Positions 46,690 to 54,513 of a stretch of DNA of 64,000 nt are shown here, piece by piece (within the stretch, counting starts at the first letter, position 1; each line of letters opens with the position of its first letter). The position numbers and the translations under genes are program-made. The stretch comes from Paenibacillus faecis. Lineage in GTDB: Bacteria > Bacillota > Bacilli > Paenibacillales > Paenibacillaceae. The notes below the pieces were generated by a model. That model saw only the letters and a program-made list of their open reading frames with translations. It made no database searches and was not told where the DNA came from. The DNA lies in assembly GCF_008084145.1 (NCBI RefSeq), contig NZ_VSDO01000001.1, positions 1 to 64,000 of the forward strand, given 5' to 3'.

Positions 46690-46843
46690 CCGCCTTCCAA
46701 AACCTGGTGATCCAGGTTTTCTTTTTGATCAGCCGGGGAGTTCCCGCTTCGCTCTTTCCGATATGAAAGGCAAACGGCTCATGAATGGCCTGATGAAATT
46801 TTTGTAATTCCAGTTCCCTGCGGAAATGCTCTTCGTAATTCAT
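46664..46843 (-). CDS. Possible 59-residue small protein, antisense to the etfA end
   Basis: On the minus strand an ATG at 46843 has GGGAGAG eight bases before it. The frame runs 59 codons: MNYEEHFRRELELQKFHQ then HEPFAFHIGKSE, ending [10 protein letters not shown] at 46664. Composition is balanced and protein-like. The last 26 bases overlap etfA on the other strand, and the frame runs through the etfA terminator. No family is recognised. Confidence 0.42.
   Translation of the reverse strand: MNYEEHFRRELELQKFHQAIHEPFAFHIGKSEAGTPRLIKKKTWITRFWKAVIDVKGSV
46699..46726 (+). terminator. Rho-independent terminator of fadR-etfBA
   Basis: AAAACCTGG/CCAGGTTTT, 4-nt loop TGAT, followed by CTTTTT. Confidence 0.88.
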
Positions 46844-46900
46844 TCCTGCTCTCTCCCTTTCTTTTGCCGGCCGGGTGTGATCTTGGTCTCATTATCCCCT

Positions 46901-46930
46901 TTGAAAATAGGAAGAAAAAGTGTACACTAT
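46901..46930 (+). promoter_or_regulatory. Promoter of the SgrR-like gene
   Basis: TTGAAA (46901-46906) and TACACT/CACTAT (46923-46930) lie 16-18 bp apart, about 60 bp before the start at 46988. Confidence 0.5.
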
Positions 46931-46987
46931 GAAAAACGATTTTCCCCTTTTAGTGGGAAAGGCGGTGTACCGGAGGTGAGATGTGTC

Positions 46988-48802
46988 ATGTTGTCGGCCG
47001 AACGCTACATGGCTTTGATCAATCATTTTGTAGGGCCGGCTCCACGGGAACAGGAGGAGTACGAAGTGGCGCTCGAGGAACTGACGAGGCTCTTCCACTG
47101 TACGGAACGAAATGTCAAATTGATCGTCCGCAGGTTACAGGATGAGCATTGGATTGAGTGGCTGCCCGGCAGAGGCCGGGGAAACAAGTCGAAAATCCGC
47201 TTTCTGGTCAAACGCGACCTTTTTTTGCTGGAGTACGCCAAACGGTTGACGGAAAAAGGGGAATACCGCTCCGCGTTTGAATTCCTGTATCAGCACGAGG
47301 AGGACCGGGCGGTGTTGGATCAGTTCCTCCAATGGCTGAACGGCCAATTCGGCATGGAAAAAGTCGGGGCCGAAACCCAGGCGAAGGATGTGTTCCGCCT
47401 CCCGGTCTATCGCGCTCCGCTCACGCTCGATCCGTCGAAGCTGTACTTCGGCTTCGATTCCCATCTGGTGAGGCAATGTTTCGACCGCCTGATGGAGTAT
47501 GACTCGGACCAGCAAAGAATCAAGCCGATGCTGGCCCACCATTGGGAGAGCGACGACACGGGCAGTCTATGGACGTTTTACCTTCGAAAAGGCGTTCTCT
47601 TTCACCACGGAAAAGTGCTGACGGCGGAAGATGTCGTTTATACGTTGGAGCGGCTGCGGAACGGAACCATGAACGCCTGGATGATGGAGACGATGGAGAC
47701 CGTAACGGCGATCGATTCGCGCACGGTTCGAATTGCACTGCGCCAGCCGAACTGGCTGTTCCCCCGCCTGCTCTGCTCTTCCTGCGCCTCCATTATCCCG
47801 TCGGACCTGAACGGGTTGGACGAGAGCAGCTTCTGGCGGCTCCCGAGCGGAACGGGACCTTTTCGGATTACCCATTGGGGCAGCAATGGAATCGAGCTGG
47901 AGGTCCATACGCGCTATTTCCTCGGCAGGCCTTATCTGGATGGGGTTAAGCTGATTTTTATGCCGGAGAATATTCCGAACCTTTCCCGACTAAAATGGGA
48001 GCAGTTGATCGCCAATGACGCAAGGGTACCGGCCGATGCGGGAGGCGACTGGCAGCGGATCGAAACGCTCAGCCAAGGGTGCAGTCTGATCAGTTGGAAC
48101 CGGAACAAAGGCGGGCCGCAGGAGTCCCTTTCCTTCCGTCAGGCCGTCAATCTGATCATCGACCGGTCCGATTTGATCCGAAGCACGGGTAGACCCGGTT
48201 ATCCCGCCCGCGGCTTTCTGCCTATGGGAGAAGCCGCACTCGGTTACCGCCGGCCCGACCCGGAGGCGGCCAAGCAGCTGCTGGCACAGTCCGGTTACGA
48301 CGGGTCCCCCATCCGGCTGATCGCGTCCGAAGCGGAACGGGATGAAGCCGAGTGGATTGCCAGCCAATGTGCTTCGATCGGTATACCGGTGGAGATCCGT
48401 TACGGAGACAGGGGCATGCTGGCGCGGATCGAAACGGCTCAGGAAGCGGACGCCCAGCTAATATGCCTCGTTTTTGCCGACGACGAGATCTGCGAGTTGG
48501 AGAGCTTACTGCAGCAAAACAGCGTCATCTTCCAACATCTCGCCCCCGGGCTCCGCAGGTGGATTCATCAGGTTGTGAACGATATTTACGCGAGCCCCTC
48601 CAAAGAAAAACGCCGGGCTCTGCTGGAGCAGATCGAAATCCGGCTGCAGGAGGAAGCGCAAATCCTGTTCCTGGTTCACCGGCAATTGAATACCTACGTC
48701 CATCCTTCCGTCCGGGGGATCGTCATTAATAACTTGGGGTGGATGGATTTTAAAAACATTTGGCTGACGACGGCGGAGAAGCCGGATGCGGCTCCAGCCT
48801 AA
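46988..48802 (+). CDS. SgrR-like regulator with ABC solute-binding domain
   Basis: A 604-residue protein. N-terminal winged helix-turn-helix (~1-75; LTRLFHCTERNVKLIVRRLQ) linked by a helical region to a SBP family 5 (oligopeptide/nickel-type) solute-binding domain (~155-590; YGFDSHLVRQCFDRLMEYD, LRKGVLFHHGKVLTAEDVVY). No signal peptide, so it works in the cytoplasm as a ligand-sensing regulator, like SgrR of enterobacteria. The GGAGGTG site seven bases before ATG 46988 sets the start. The neighbours do not reveal its target. Confidence 0.88.
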   Translation: MLSAERYMALINHFVGPAPREQEEYEVALEELTRLFHCTERNVKLIVRRLQDEHWIEWLPGRGRGNKSKIRFLVKRDLFLLEYAKRLTEKGEYRSAFEFLYQHEEDRAVLDQFLQWLNGQFGMEKVGAETQAKDVFRLPVYRAPLTLDPSKLYFGFDSHLVRQCFDRLMEYDSDQQRIKPMLAHHWESDDTGSLWTFYLRKGVLFHHGKVLTAEDVVYTLERLRNGTMNAWMMETMETVTAIDSRTVRIALRQPNWLFPRLLCSSCASIIPSDLNGLDESSFWRLPSGTGPFRITHWGSNGIELEVHTRYFLGRPYLDGVKLIFMPENIPNLSRLKWEQLIANDARVPADAGGDWQRIETLSQGCSLISWNRNKGGPQESLSFRQAVNLIIDRSDLIRSTGRPGYPARGFLPMGEAALGYRRPDPEAAKQLLAQSGYDGSPIRLIASEAERDEAEWIASQCASIGIPVEIRYGDRGMLARIETAQEADAQLICLVFADDEICELESLLQQNSVIFQHLAPGLRRWIHQVVNDIYASPSKEKRRALLEQIEIRLQEEAQILFLVHRQLNTYVHPSVRGIVINNLGWMDFKNIWLTTAEKPDAAPA

Positions 48803-48859
48803 ATTTTTCCCGGATCTCCCCGTATTAGAACTGGCGGGCTTCCCTGGTCCGAACGCAAA

Positions 48860-48907
48860 GAGCCTGCAGAATCCGTACGGATCCTTGCAGGCTCGAAACT
48901 TTTTTTC
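48860..48907 (+). terminator. Hairpin terminator between convergent genes
   Basis: GAGCCTGCAG...CTTGCAGGCTC, with inner ATCCGTACGGAT, then GAAAC and a seven-T run. It can end the SgrR-like transcript; on the minus strand the T run is short. Confidence 0.7.
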
Positions 48908-48913
48908 TCGAAT

Positions 48914-49510
48914 TTATTTGAATACTTTCAAGCGAGTGTCCAGCGGCGCGAAGTCCTTATCTCCAGGCGCTGCGGCGATTCCGCCGAAAGGCATTTGCGC
49001 GATCAGCTTCCAGCTGGCCGGCACATTCCATTCTTTGCTCACTTCTTCGTCGATCAACGGGTTGTAGTGCTGGAGGGAAGCGCCTACGCCCTCTTGCGCC
49101 AACGCCGTCCATACCACAAATTGAAGCATGCCGTTGGATTGTTGGGACCAGATCGGGAAGTTTTCGGCGTAGGCCGCAAATTGGTCCTGAAGCCCTTTGA
49201 TGACCGTTTGGTCTTCAAAGAACAACACCGTACCGCGGGCACTGCGGAAAGAGGCCATCTTTTCTTCCGTCGGTGCAAAGCTGTCGGCCGGTACGACCTT
49301 GCGCAGCGTCTCTTTGGTCAAGTCCCAAAGCTTGTGGTGCTGCTCGCCAAACAAAACGACCGCTCTAGCGCTTTGCGAGTTAAAGGAAGACGGCGTGTGC
49401 AGTACGGCTTCCTTGACGATTTCCTCAATCCGGTCCTCGGAAACCGGGATTTCTTGGTTCAACGCATATACGCTGCGTCTTTTTTTGATCGCATTCAAAA
49501 ATTCGCTCAT
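48914..49510 (-). CDS. Nitroreductase family protein
   Basis: A 198-residue FMN oxidoreductase of the small nitroreductase (YdgI/HBN1-like) type: KRRSVYALNQEIPVSEDRIE, VLHTPSSFNSQSARAVVLFG binding FMN, and the C-terminal GASLQHYNPLIDEEV. Reduces nitro compounds or quinones with NAD(P)H; the natural substrate is not known. Monocistronic. Confidence 0.88.
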   Translation of the reverse strand: MSEFLNAIKKRRSVYALNQEIPVSEDRIEEIVKEAVLHTPSSFNSQSARAVVLFGEQHHKLWDLTKETLRKVVPADSFAPTEEKMASFRSARGTVLFFEDQTVIKGLQDQFAAYAENFPIWSQQSNGMLQFVVWTALAQEGVGASLQHYNPLIDEEVSKEWNVPASWKLIAQMPFGGIAAAPGDKDFAPLDTRLKVFK

Positions 49511-49739
49511 TTCTTCAATCTCTCCTTCGATATTTTAGGTTAGTTTACCCAGTGAGCCCAGGATTAATCTTCATCCGCTCACTCGTACCACTCATACTTA
49601 CATTTATTTAGTAGCTGACGTTATTATATTACTTAAATTATTTTTGGTTTGCAAGTCTATTTTTTGAAAAACTTTAATCTCAACGGGCAGTTGAATTTGG
49701 GTTATAATGGGAGAAATAGCGATGGAAGGGAGCTTGCTG

Positions 49740-50894
49740 ATGGCAAGAACCAAAATATTCATCAGCTCCGTCAACGAAGATGGTCTTAAACCGCTTCGTC
49801 GCAAAGTATTCAAGGAGCTGGAGGCTATGGGACACGAGCCTCTGATGTGGGAGGAGAATCTCGGGCCTTGGCCAGCCCATGTCGACCCGGTGGTCCGATG
49901 TTTGGAAGCGGTTGCGGAGTGCGACATTTATCTGCTCTTTATCGGCGGCAAGGCGGGTACATACGATTCCAAAGCGATGCGAACGATAACCCATATGGAG
50001 TTCATTAAAGCTTACGAACAGGAGAAAACCATCCTCGTGTTCGGCGATGTCGAAGTGAAGTCCGCTTTTTTCGGCCGGGTGAAGCCTCTGCTGGACCACT
50101 ACATCGATCAATCCATTGCCAAGGAGGACCGTTTTCCCTCCCCGCCTCATATGATGGAAATGCTAAAGCGGGATGAGCGCGTTCCCCGGGAGATCGATCC
50201 CTACGTTTGGTATTTTCTCCAAGACATGATGATGCGGAAGGTCTATATCGACGACTTGTCGTTAGGCGTAACGATCGACTGGAAAGCTTATTTCAGCGAT
50301 TTGCTTCGCCGGGGCTCCCTCCTGCTTCCTTTGGAAGAGTCCATTGAGCAGAACGCCGCAAGGCTGGATGATTTTGACGCAGCCTTTGAATTGCTGGCCG
50401 GATTACTCCCCGCCCTTCATATTACGGGTCTTCGGCAACCGGATAAATTTCTTGGGCTCGTCGTGGGCAAACTGGAGGGCGGAGATATCGAGCAGCGTTA
50501 CGGCCCCTATATGTCCGAATGCGTCGGCCGATACGAGGATTGCTGCGCCGCAACCCTTTATGTACTGCGGGATAGAGAACTATGCTTGGTCGCCAAAACG
50601 GGCGATGCGGCATCCGTACCGGCCTTTTCACTGGACGACAAAAGTTCGTACGCCGTACTGACGCTGGACTTGGGGGACCCTGGTGAACAGGTGTTTTTTA
50701 AAGAAGCGAAAAAAATGTTCTACCACTGTATCCGATCCGGCTCCTATGTAATCACCTTGCATTATCCGGCCGATCCGGACTGGAATTATAAGAAATTCAT
50801 CCACTACAAAGAGAGTATCAACCATGCTATAATGAGTAAAAATCCGCTCATCATCGAATTGATCAAATTATGCTTGGGAGGAATGCAGCCATGA
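49740..50894 (+). CDS. DUF4062 domain protein of unknown function
   Basis: 384 residues. N-terminal DUF4062 domain (~1-100): TKIFISSVNEDGLKPLRRKV, EAMGHEPLMW, CDIYLLFIGGKAGTYDSKAM and THMEFIKAYEQEKTILVF, a Rossmann-like fold akin to TIR and found in signalling and some anti-phage proteins. The rest (~100-384) has no recognisable nuclease, NTPase or membrane motif; FFKEAKKMFYHCIRSGSYV lies near residue 320. GGGAG precedes ATG 49740. It overlaps the next gene by ATGA, so the two work as a coupled pair. Its function is not known. Confidence 0.72.
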   Translation: MARTKIFISSVNEDGLKPLRRKVFKELEAMGHEPLMWEENLGPWPAHVDPVVRCLEAVAECDIYLLFIGGKAGTYDSKAMRTITHMEFIKAYEQEKTILVFGDVEVKSAFFGRVKPLLDHYIDQSIAKEDRFPSPPHMMEMLKRDERVPREIDPYVWYFLQDMMMRKVYIDDLSLGVTIDWKAYFSDLLRRGSLLLPLEESIEQNAARLDDFDAAFELLAGLLPALHITGLRQPDKFLGLVVGKLEGGDIEQRYGPYMSECVGRYEDCCAATLYVLRDRELCLVAKTGDAASVPAFSLDDKSSYAVLTLDLGDPGEQVFFKEAKKMFYHCIRSGSYVITLHYPADPDWNYKKFIHYKESINHAIMSKNPLIIELIKLCLGGMQP

Positions 50895-51082
50895 GTGCCG
50901 GAGTGTTCGTATCCAAAAACGGTCGGGTCAGCAAAGCCGTAGGAGCCCAGCCTAAAGAAGCGCTATTGTTCGCTCCCGCGTCGAAAAACTCGTCGCAAAT
51001 CCTTCGCGAGCAGCGCACGGCGATGAAGCGCAATAACAAGCAGATCAAGGACCGGTTCGCCCAGGCCACGAAGAGAGCCTAG
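50891..51082 (+). CDS. Small basic protein coupled to the DUF4062 gene
   Basis: A 63-residue, lysine- and arginine-rich protein (MSAGVFVSKNGRVSKAVGAQ; C-terminal helix REQRTAMKRNNKQIKDRFAQ). The ATG overlaps the upstream stop (ATGA) and has GGGAGGA eight bases before it. A terminator follows, closing the two-gene unit. The basic helix could bind nucleic acid or a partner protein. No family is recognised. Confidence 0.65.
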   Translation: MSAGVFVSKNGRVSKAVGAQPKEALLFAPASKNSSQILREQRTAMKRNNKQIKDRFAQATKRA

Positions 51083-51100
51083 CCTAGCGGCCGCCAGGTG

Positions 51101-51136
51101 AATAGTCCGTCCGGGACACTGGACGGGCTATTTTTG
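51101..51136 (+). terminator. Rho-independent terminator
   Basis: AATAGTCCGTCC/GGACGGGCTATT, 8-nt loop, then five T. Confidence 0.85.
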
Positions 51137-51138
51137 TT

Positions 51139-51665
51139 TGGCATTAGCCAGTTGAGCACGCGAAGCGTGCGTAGTGATGCTTGCAGCAAAAAACCAGCTA
51201 ATGGATTGGTTATCATAGGAGTGTTCAAGCTACTATTTATACCGAAACGAAAAGGTGGCTTAATGACTAATCGAAGTGAGATGTCACATACAAAGAGGCG
51301 CCTAGTGTGCTTGCTTCCAAGCTTCCAACTCCAAAAAGATGCAAATCTGCAGGTATTTCTGGCCGGTCCCCACGGGAATGCGAAAAAAGATGCAAATCAG
51401 CAGGAATTTCCAGCGATTTTAGAGAAACGAGCCGGTTTCGTCAAAAATTCCTGCAGATTTGCAGGAATTTTGAAATGTTAGGCCCTGAACAAGAAAAAAA
51501 CATGCACATATGCGGAATTGTATATTATCAAGGTTGTCTGACGGGGTAGGCAAAAGCGGCAATGGCATAGTAGCTTGAACGAAGTGAATGCTAGCGCCTT
51601 TAAACTCGAACCGGTAATAAAGGCTTATAGCCTAAGAGCAAACCACGTTTGACGGGTGGTTATGC
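51139..51665 (+). repeat. Composite repeat, copy 2 (uninterrupted)
   Basis: The counterpart in inverse orientation of 33440-34242, without the A insertion. It carries GAGCACGCGAAGCGTGC and AGGCTTATAGCCT hairpins near its two ends and element B in the middle. No ORF is supported in 51137-51685. Confidence 0.85.
51324..51547 (+). repeat. Repeat element B, copy 3 (inside composite copy 2)
   Basis: Two direct GATGCAAATCTGCAGG-like units (51336 onward and about 51389 onward), the GATTTTAGAGAAACGAGCC block, the palindrome AATTCCTGCAGATTTGCAGG and CATGCACATATGCGGAATT. Confidence 0.85.
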
Positions 51666-51685
51666 TTCCCACATGACTCGGTAAT

Positions 51686-52000
51686 TCAGGCGATTAACTT
51701 CAAACCTACCGCCGCCGACAAAACCATGGCGATGAACAGGAGTCTCCTCGCGTCCTTGGATTCCCCGTACAAAAACATCCCGACCAGCGTGCTCCCCACC
51801 GTTCCCATGCCGGTCCAAACCGCATAGGCCGTTCCCATCGAAATGGACTGCATCGCGATCGACAGAAACGTTAAACTAAGGACAAAGCCGCCGATCAGCA
51901 GAACAAAGGACAGCGGATCGCGGGAACGATTTAACCGGCTGATTCCGGCTACGCCGATGACCTCGCCCATGCCGGCCAAAACCAATAATAACCAAGCCAT
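51686..52000 (-). CDS. ykkD: SMR family guanidinium exporter subunit (YkkD-like)
   Basis: A 104-residue small multidrug resistance protein with four helices. The essential membrane Glu is in GMGEVIGVAGI (~14), and GTAYAVWTGMGTVGSTLVGM is the SMR signature. Second of an adjacent pair (one base apart). Paired SMRs after a guanidine-I riboswitch act as a heterodimeric guanidinium/drug exporter. Symbol by context. Confidence 0.9.
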   Translation of the reverse strand: MAWLLLVLAGMGEVIGVAGISRLNRSRDPLSFVLLIGGFVLSLTFLSIAMQSISMGTAYAVWTGMGTVGSTLVGMFLYGESKDARRLLFIAMVLSAAVGLKLIA

Positions 52001-52001
52001 C

Positions 52002-52364
52002 TTATCTTCCCCCTCCCGGCTCAGCCTCAGGCCCCGATTCCGGGCCGCCGTCGGCTGTAACGACTTTTAATCCGATTACTCCGGATACAAGCAGCAAAAT
52101 CAGTAAAATTTTCAGAATACGGAACGGCTCGCCGAAAATGACCATCTCGGCCAACACCGTCCCCGCCGTGCCAATCCCCGTGAATACCGCATACGCCGTC
52201 CCCACCGGCAGCTTGGCGGTCGACCGGATTAACAGATAGGTACTCAGCGCCAAAGCGAGGATCGTTCCTCCCCAAGTCCAGACGTTATAGGAATGCTTCA
52301 GCCCGATCACCCATCCGATTTCCAAAGCACCCGCGATCCAGATCAAATTCCAGTAACGATTCAC
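52002..52364 (-). CDS. ykkC: SMR family guanidinium exporter subunit (YkkC-like)
   Basis: 120 residues, four helices: WIAGALEIGWVIGLK with the conserved Glu and PVGTAYAVFTGIGTAGTVL; a hydrophilic tail of Pro/Gly/Glu ends the protein. GTG 52364 is preceded by GAGGAGGGGGAG; an in-frame ATG at 52403 lies at the foot of the riboswitch terminator and was discarded. First of the pair, directly under the riboswitch. Confidence 0.9.
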   Translation of the reverse strand: MNRYWNLIWIAGALEIGWVIGLKHSYNVWTWGGTILALALSTYLLIRSTAKLPVGTAYAVFTGIGTAGTVLAEMVIFGEPFRILKILLILLLVSGVIGLKVVTADGGPESGPEAEPGGGR

Positions 52365-52414
52365 AAGCTCCCCCTCCTCTTTGCCTTTAAAAATTGTTCT
52401 CATTCACATGCAGC

Positions 52415-52457
52415 GAAAAACCCGGGAAGATATCTCCTTCGATATCCTCCCGGGCTT
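52415..52457 (-). terminator. Riboswitch expression platform terminator
   Basis: On the minus strand CCCGGGAGGATATC and GATATCTTCCCGGG pair around GAAGGA and are followed by TTTTT. The 5' arm contains the aptamer's conserved GCCCGGGAG end, so ligand binding and terminator formation exclude each other: transcription continues when guanidine is present. Confidence 0.88.
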
Positions 52458-52548
52458 TTATCCCTCCGTGTCCGCGGCGTATTCGCCGCACGCTCCCTCT
52501 CGGACCGGACCGGCGCAAGCGTCGCCGCGGAACCCTAGGGAACAAAGT
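52454..52548 (-). ncRNA. Guanidine-I riboswitch aptamer (ykkC leader)
   Basis: The minus strand reads CCCTAGGGTTCCGCGGCGA, later GGTCCGGTCCGAGAGGG, then ACGGAGGGATAAAAGCCCGG, which are the three conserved blocks of the ykkC class in order. The context (two SMR exporter genes, terminator after) is the classic one. Confidence 0.95.
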
Positions 52549-52555
52549 GAAATAT

Positions 52556-52584
52556 ATAATACACGACCGGGCGCCATAGGTCAA
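52556..52584 (-). promoter_or_regulatory. Promoter of the riboswitch-controlled SMR operon
   Basis: On the minus strand TTGACC (52579-52584) and TATTAT (52556-52561), 17-bp spacer, just before the aptamer. Confidence 0.8.
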
Positions 52585-52702
52585 GGTCCCAGCGCTAGCT
52601 GTCCCTTCGACTTGTACAAGTATTTGGTTTGATCTAACATATACAAGGAGAAGAAAATCACGTTTTGAATATATATTTCGTGAAAAAGGGAGTGGAATCA
52701 AC

Positions 52703-53710
52703 ATGGCCAAACTGTTTGCTCCGTACACGCTGAGGAACGTTACCCTAAAAAATCGGATCGTCATGTCGCCGATGTGCATGTACTCTTCCCCGAATCATGA
52801 CGGGAAGGTGGCCGACTGGCACCGGATCCACTACGCCACCCGCGCTGTCGGCGGGGTGGGACTAATTGTTGTGGAAGCCACGGCGGTCCTGCCGGAGGGC
52901 CGTATCTCCTATCGCGACCTCGGCATTTGGACCGACGACCATATTCCCGGGCTGAAAAATGTGGTGGATTTGATCCACCAGCATGGAGCCAAAGCGGCGA
53001 TTCAATTGGCTCATGCCGGCCGTAAAGCCAAGCTGGAAGAGCCGATTATCGCCCCGTCGGCGGTTCCGTTTCCGGAAATGAAGATGCCCGCCCCGGCAAG
53101 CCGGGAACAGATCCGCGAAGTGATCGCCGGGTTTCGGGAGGGCGCCCGCCGCGCCAAGGAAGCCGGTTTCGATATTATCGAACTGCATGCTGCGCACGGC
53201 TACTTGATCAACCAGTTTTTGTCCCCGCTGGTGAACCAACGCGAGGACGAGTACGGCGGGACGCCGGAGAACCGGTACCGGCTGCTCGGCGAGATCATCG
53301 ACGCGGTCCAAACGGTTTGGGACGGACCGATCTTCGTCCGTCTTTCCGCCAAGGAGTACGACGATCGCGGAAACTCGCTGGAGCAGTATATCGAGTACTC
53401 CCGTAAAATGAAAGCCCAGGGCGTAGATCTGATCGACTGCAGCTCCGGCGGGGTCGTTCCCGCCAAAATCGAGGTTTTCCCGGGTTACCAGGTCGATTTG
53501 GCCGATCAAATCCGCAAACAGGCCGGCATAGCCACCGGTGCCGTCGGCTTGATCACGACCGCCGCACAAGCCGAAGAAATCCTCGGCAACGGACGGGCCG
53601 ACCTGGTGTTTCTCGGCCGCGAGCTGTTGAGAAACCCCTACTGGGCCTGGAACGCCGCCAAGGAGCTTGGGGCCGAGATCGACCGGCCTGCGCCGTATGG
53701 CCGGGCCTAG
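52703..53710 (+). CDS. namA: NADPH dehydrogenase, old yellow enzyme family (YqjM/NamA-like)
   Basis: A 335-residue FMN TIM-barrel ene-reductase, close in size to B. subtilis YqjM (338). The N-terminal MSPMCMYSS has the redox-tuning Cys and Tyr of the YqjM class; [11 protein letters not shown] has the active His; [16 protein letters not shown] binds FMN; ends with [14 protein letters not shown]. Reduces activated alkenes (enones, nitroesters) in detoxification. GGGAG precedes the ATG. Mqn genes follow 71 bp on, but a link is not evident. Confidence 0.93.
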   Translation: MAKLFAPYTLRNVTLKNRIVMSPMCMYSSPNHDGKVADWHRIHYATRAVGGVGLIVVEATAVLPEGRISYRDLGIWTDDHIPGLKNVVDLIHQHGAKAAIQLAHAGRKAKLEEPIIAPSAVPFPEMKMPAPASREQIREVIAGFREGARRAKEAGFDIIELHAAHGYLINQFLSPLVNQREDEYGGTPENRYRLLGEIIDAVQTVWDGPIFVRLSAKEYDDRGNSLEQYIEYSRKMKAQGVDLIDCSSGGVVPAKIEVFPGYQVDLADQIRKQAGIATGAVGLITTAAQAEEILGNGRADLVFLGRELLRNPYWAWNAAKELGAEIDRPAPYGRA

Positions 53711-53781
53711 GCCGTTTGGCAGTGGAATCATAGCAAGGAGTAGCAAGGAACAAAGACAATGCTAAGGAGTGAAGAAAGCTG

Positions 53782-54513
53782 ATGAAGGATTCCACTACGC
53801 AGGAAACGGCGGCCCCGCAGGGGGGTGCTCCGCGGCGCGTGCTGATCATGACCGCGGTCGAAGCGGAGCGGAACGCGGTGCTGCGCGGGCTGAGCCGCGG
53901 CGGCGCAGCTTCGGCCCCCGCCCGTGACGGGGGGCCCGCTTTCGACGTGCGGCTCGCCGGCGTCGGCTCCGCGCTGGCGGCCGCAGCGACGGCCGCCGAG
54001 CTAGCCGCGGACGGCGGCTATGAGCTCGTCGTCTGCGCCGGCATCGGCGGCGGCTTCCCCGGCCGCGCGCCCGTCGGCTCGCTCGTCGTCGCGAGCGACA
54101 TCGTCGCCGCCGACCTGGGCGCGGAGACGGCGGACGGCTTCGCCGCCGTGGACGAGCTCGGCTTCGGCTCGGCACGCGTGCCGGTCACCGAAGGGCTGGC
54201 TGCGCGCTGGACGGCGGCGCTAGAGTCCGCCGGCCTGCCCGTGTGCAGCGGGCCCGTGCTGACGCTGTCGACGGTTACCGGCACGGCCGCCACCGCCGAA
54301 CTGCTGGCCGCGCGGGTGCCCGGCGCTGCGGCCGAAGCGATGGAAGGCTTCGGCGTGGCCGTAGCGGCCCGGCGTTTGGGCCTCCCCGTGCTGGAAATCC
54401 GCGCGATTTCCAACGCCGTCGGCCCCCGTCAGCGCGAGCTGTGGAAGATCGGCGACGCCCTGCAGGCGTTGGAACTGGCCTGCTCATACTTACCGGAGGT
54501 GCTGCAATCATGA
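53782..54513 (+). CDS. mqnB: Futalosine hydrolase
   Basis: A 243-residue nucleoside phosphorylase-fold protein: VLIMTAVEAERNAVLRGL, VVCAGIGGGFPGRAPVG, and the C-terminal AAAEAMEGFGVAVAARRLGL that places the catalytic Glu/Asp region. Splits futalosine to dehypoxanthine futalosine plus hypoxanthine in the alternative menaquinone route. It is extremely GC- and Ala-rich from about 53.85 to 54.40 kb. It overlaps mqnD by ATGA, supporting the pathway assignment. AAGGAG is 12 bases upstream. Confidence 0.9.
   Translation: MKDSTTQETAAPQGGAPRRVLIMTAVEAERNAVLRGLSRGGAASAPARDGGPAFDVRLAGVGSALAAAATAAELAADGGYELVVCAGIGGGFPGRAPVGSLVVASDIVAADLGAETADGFAAVDELGFGSARVPVTEGLAARWTAALESAGLPVCSGPVLTLSTVTGTAATAELLAARVPGAAAEAMEGFGVAVAARRLGLPVLEIRAISNAVGPRQRELWKIGDALQALELACSYLPEVLQS

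Noticed and set aside
51324..51547. Repeated GATGCAAATCTGCAGG considered as a CRISPR array
   Set aside because: Only two direct copies plus a palindrome per unit, irregular spacing, intervening DNA conserved between copies (true spacers would differ), and no cas genes.
53846..54175. Arg-rich minus-strand frame in mqnB
   Set aside because: Almost pure Arg/Pro/Ser, a by-product of extreme GC content in the real gene.
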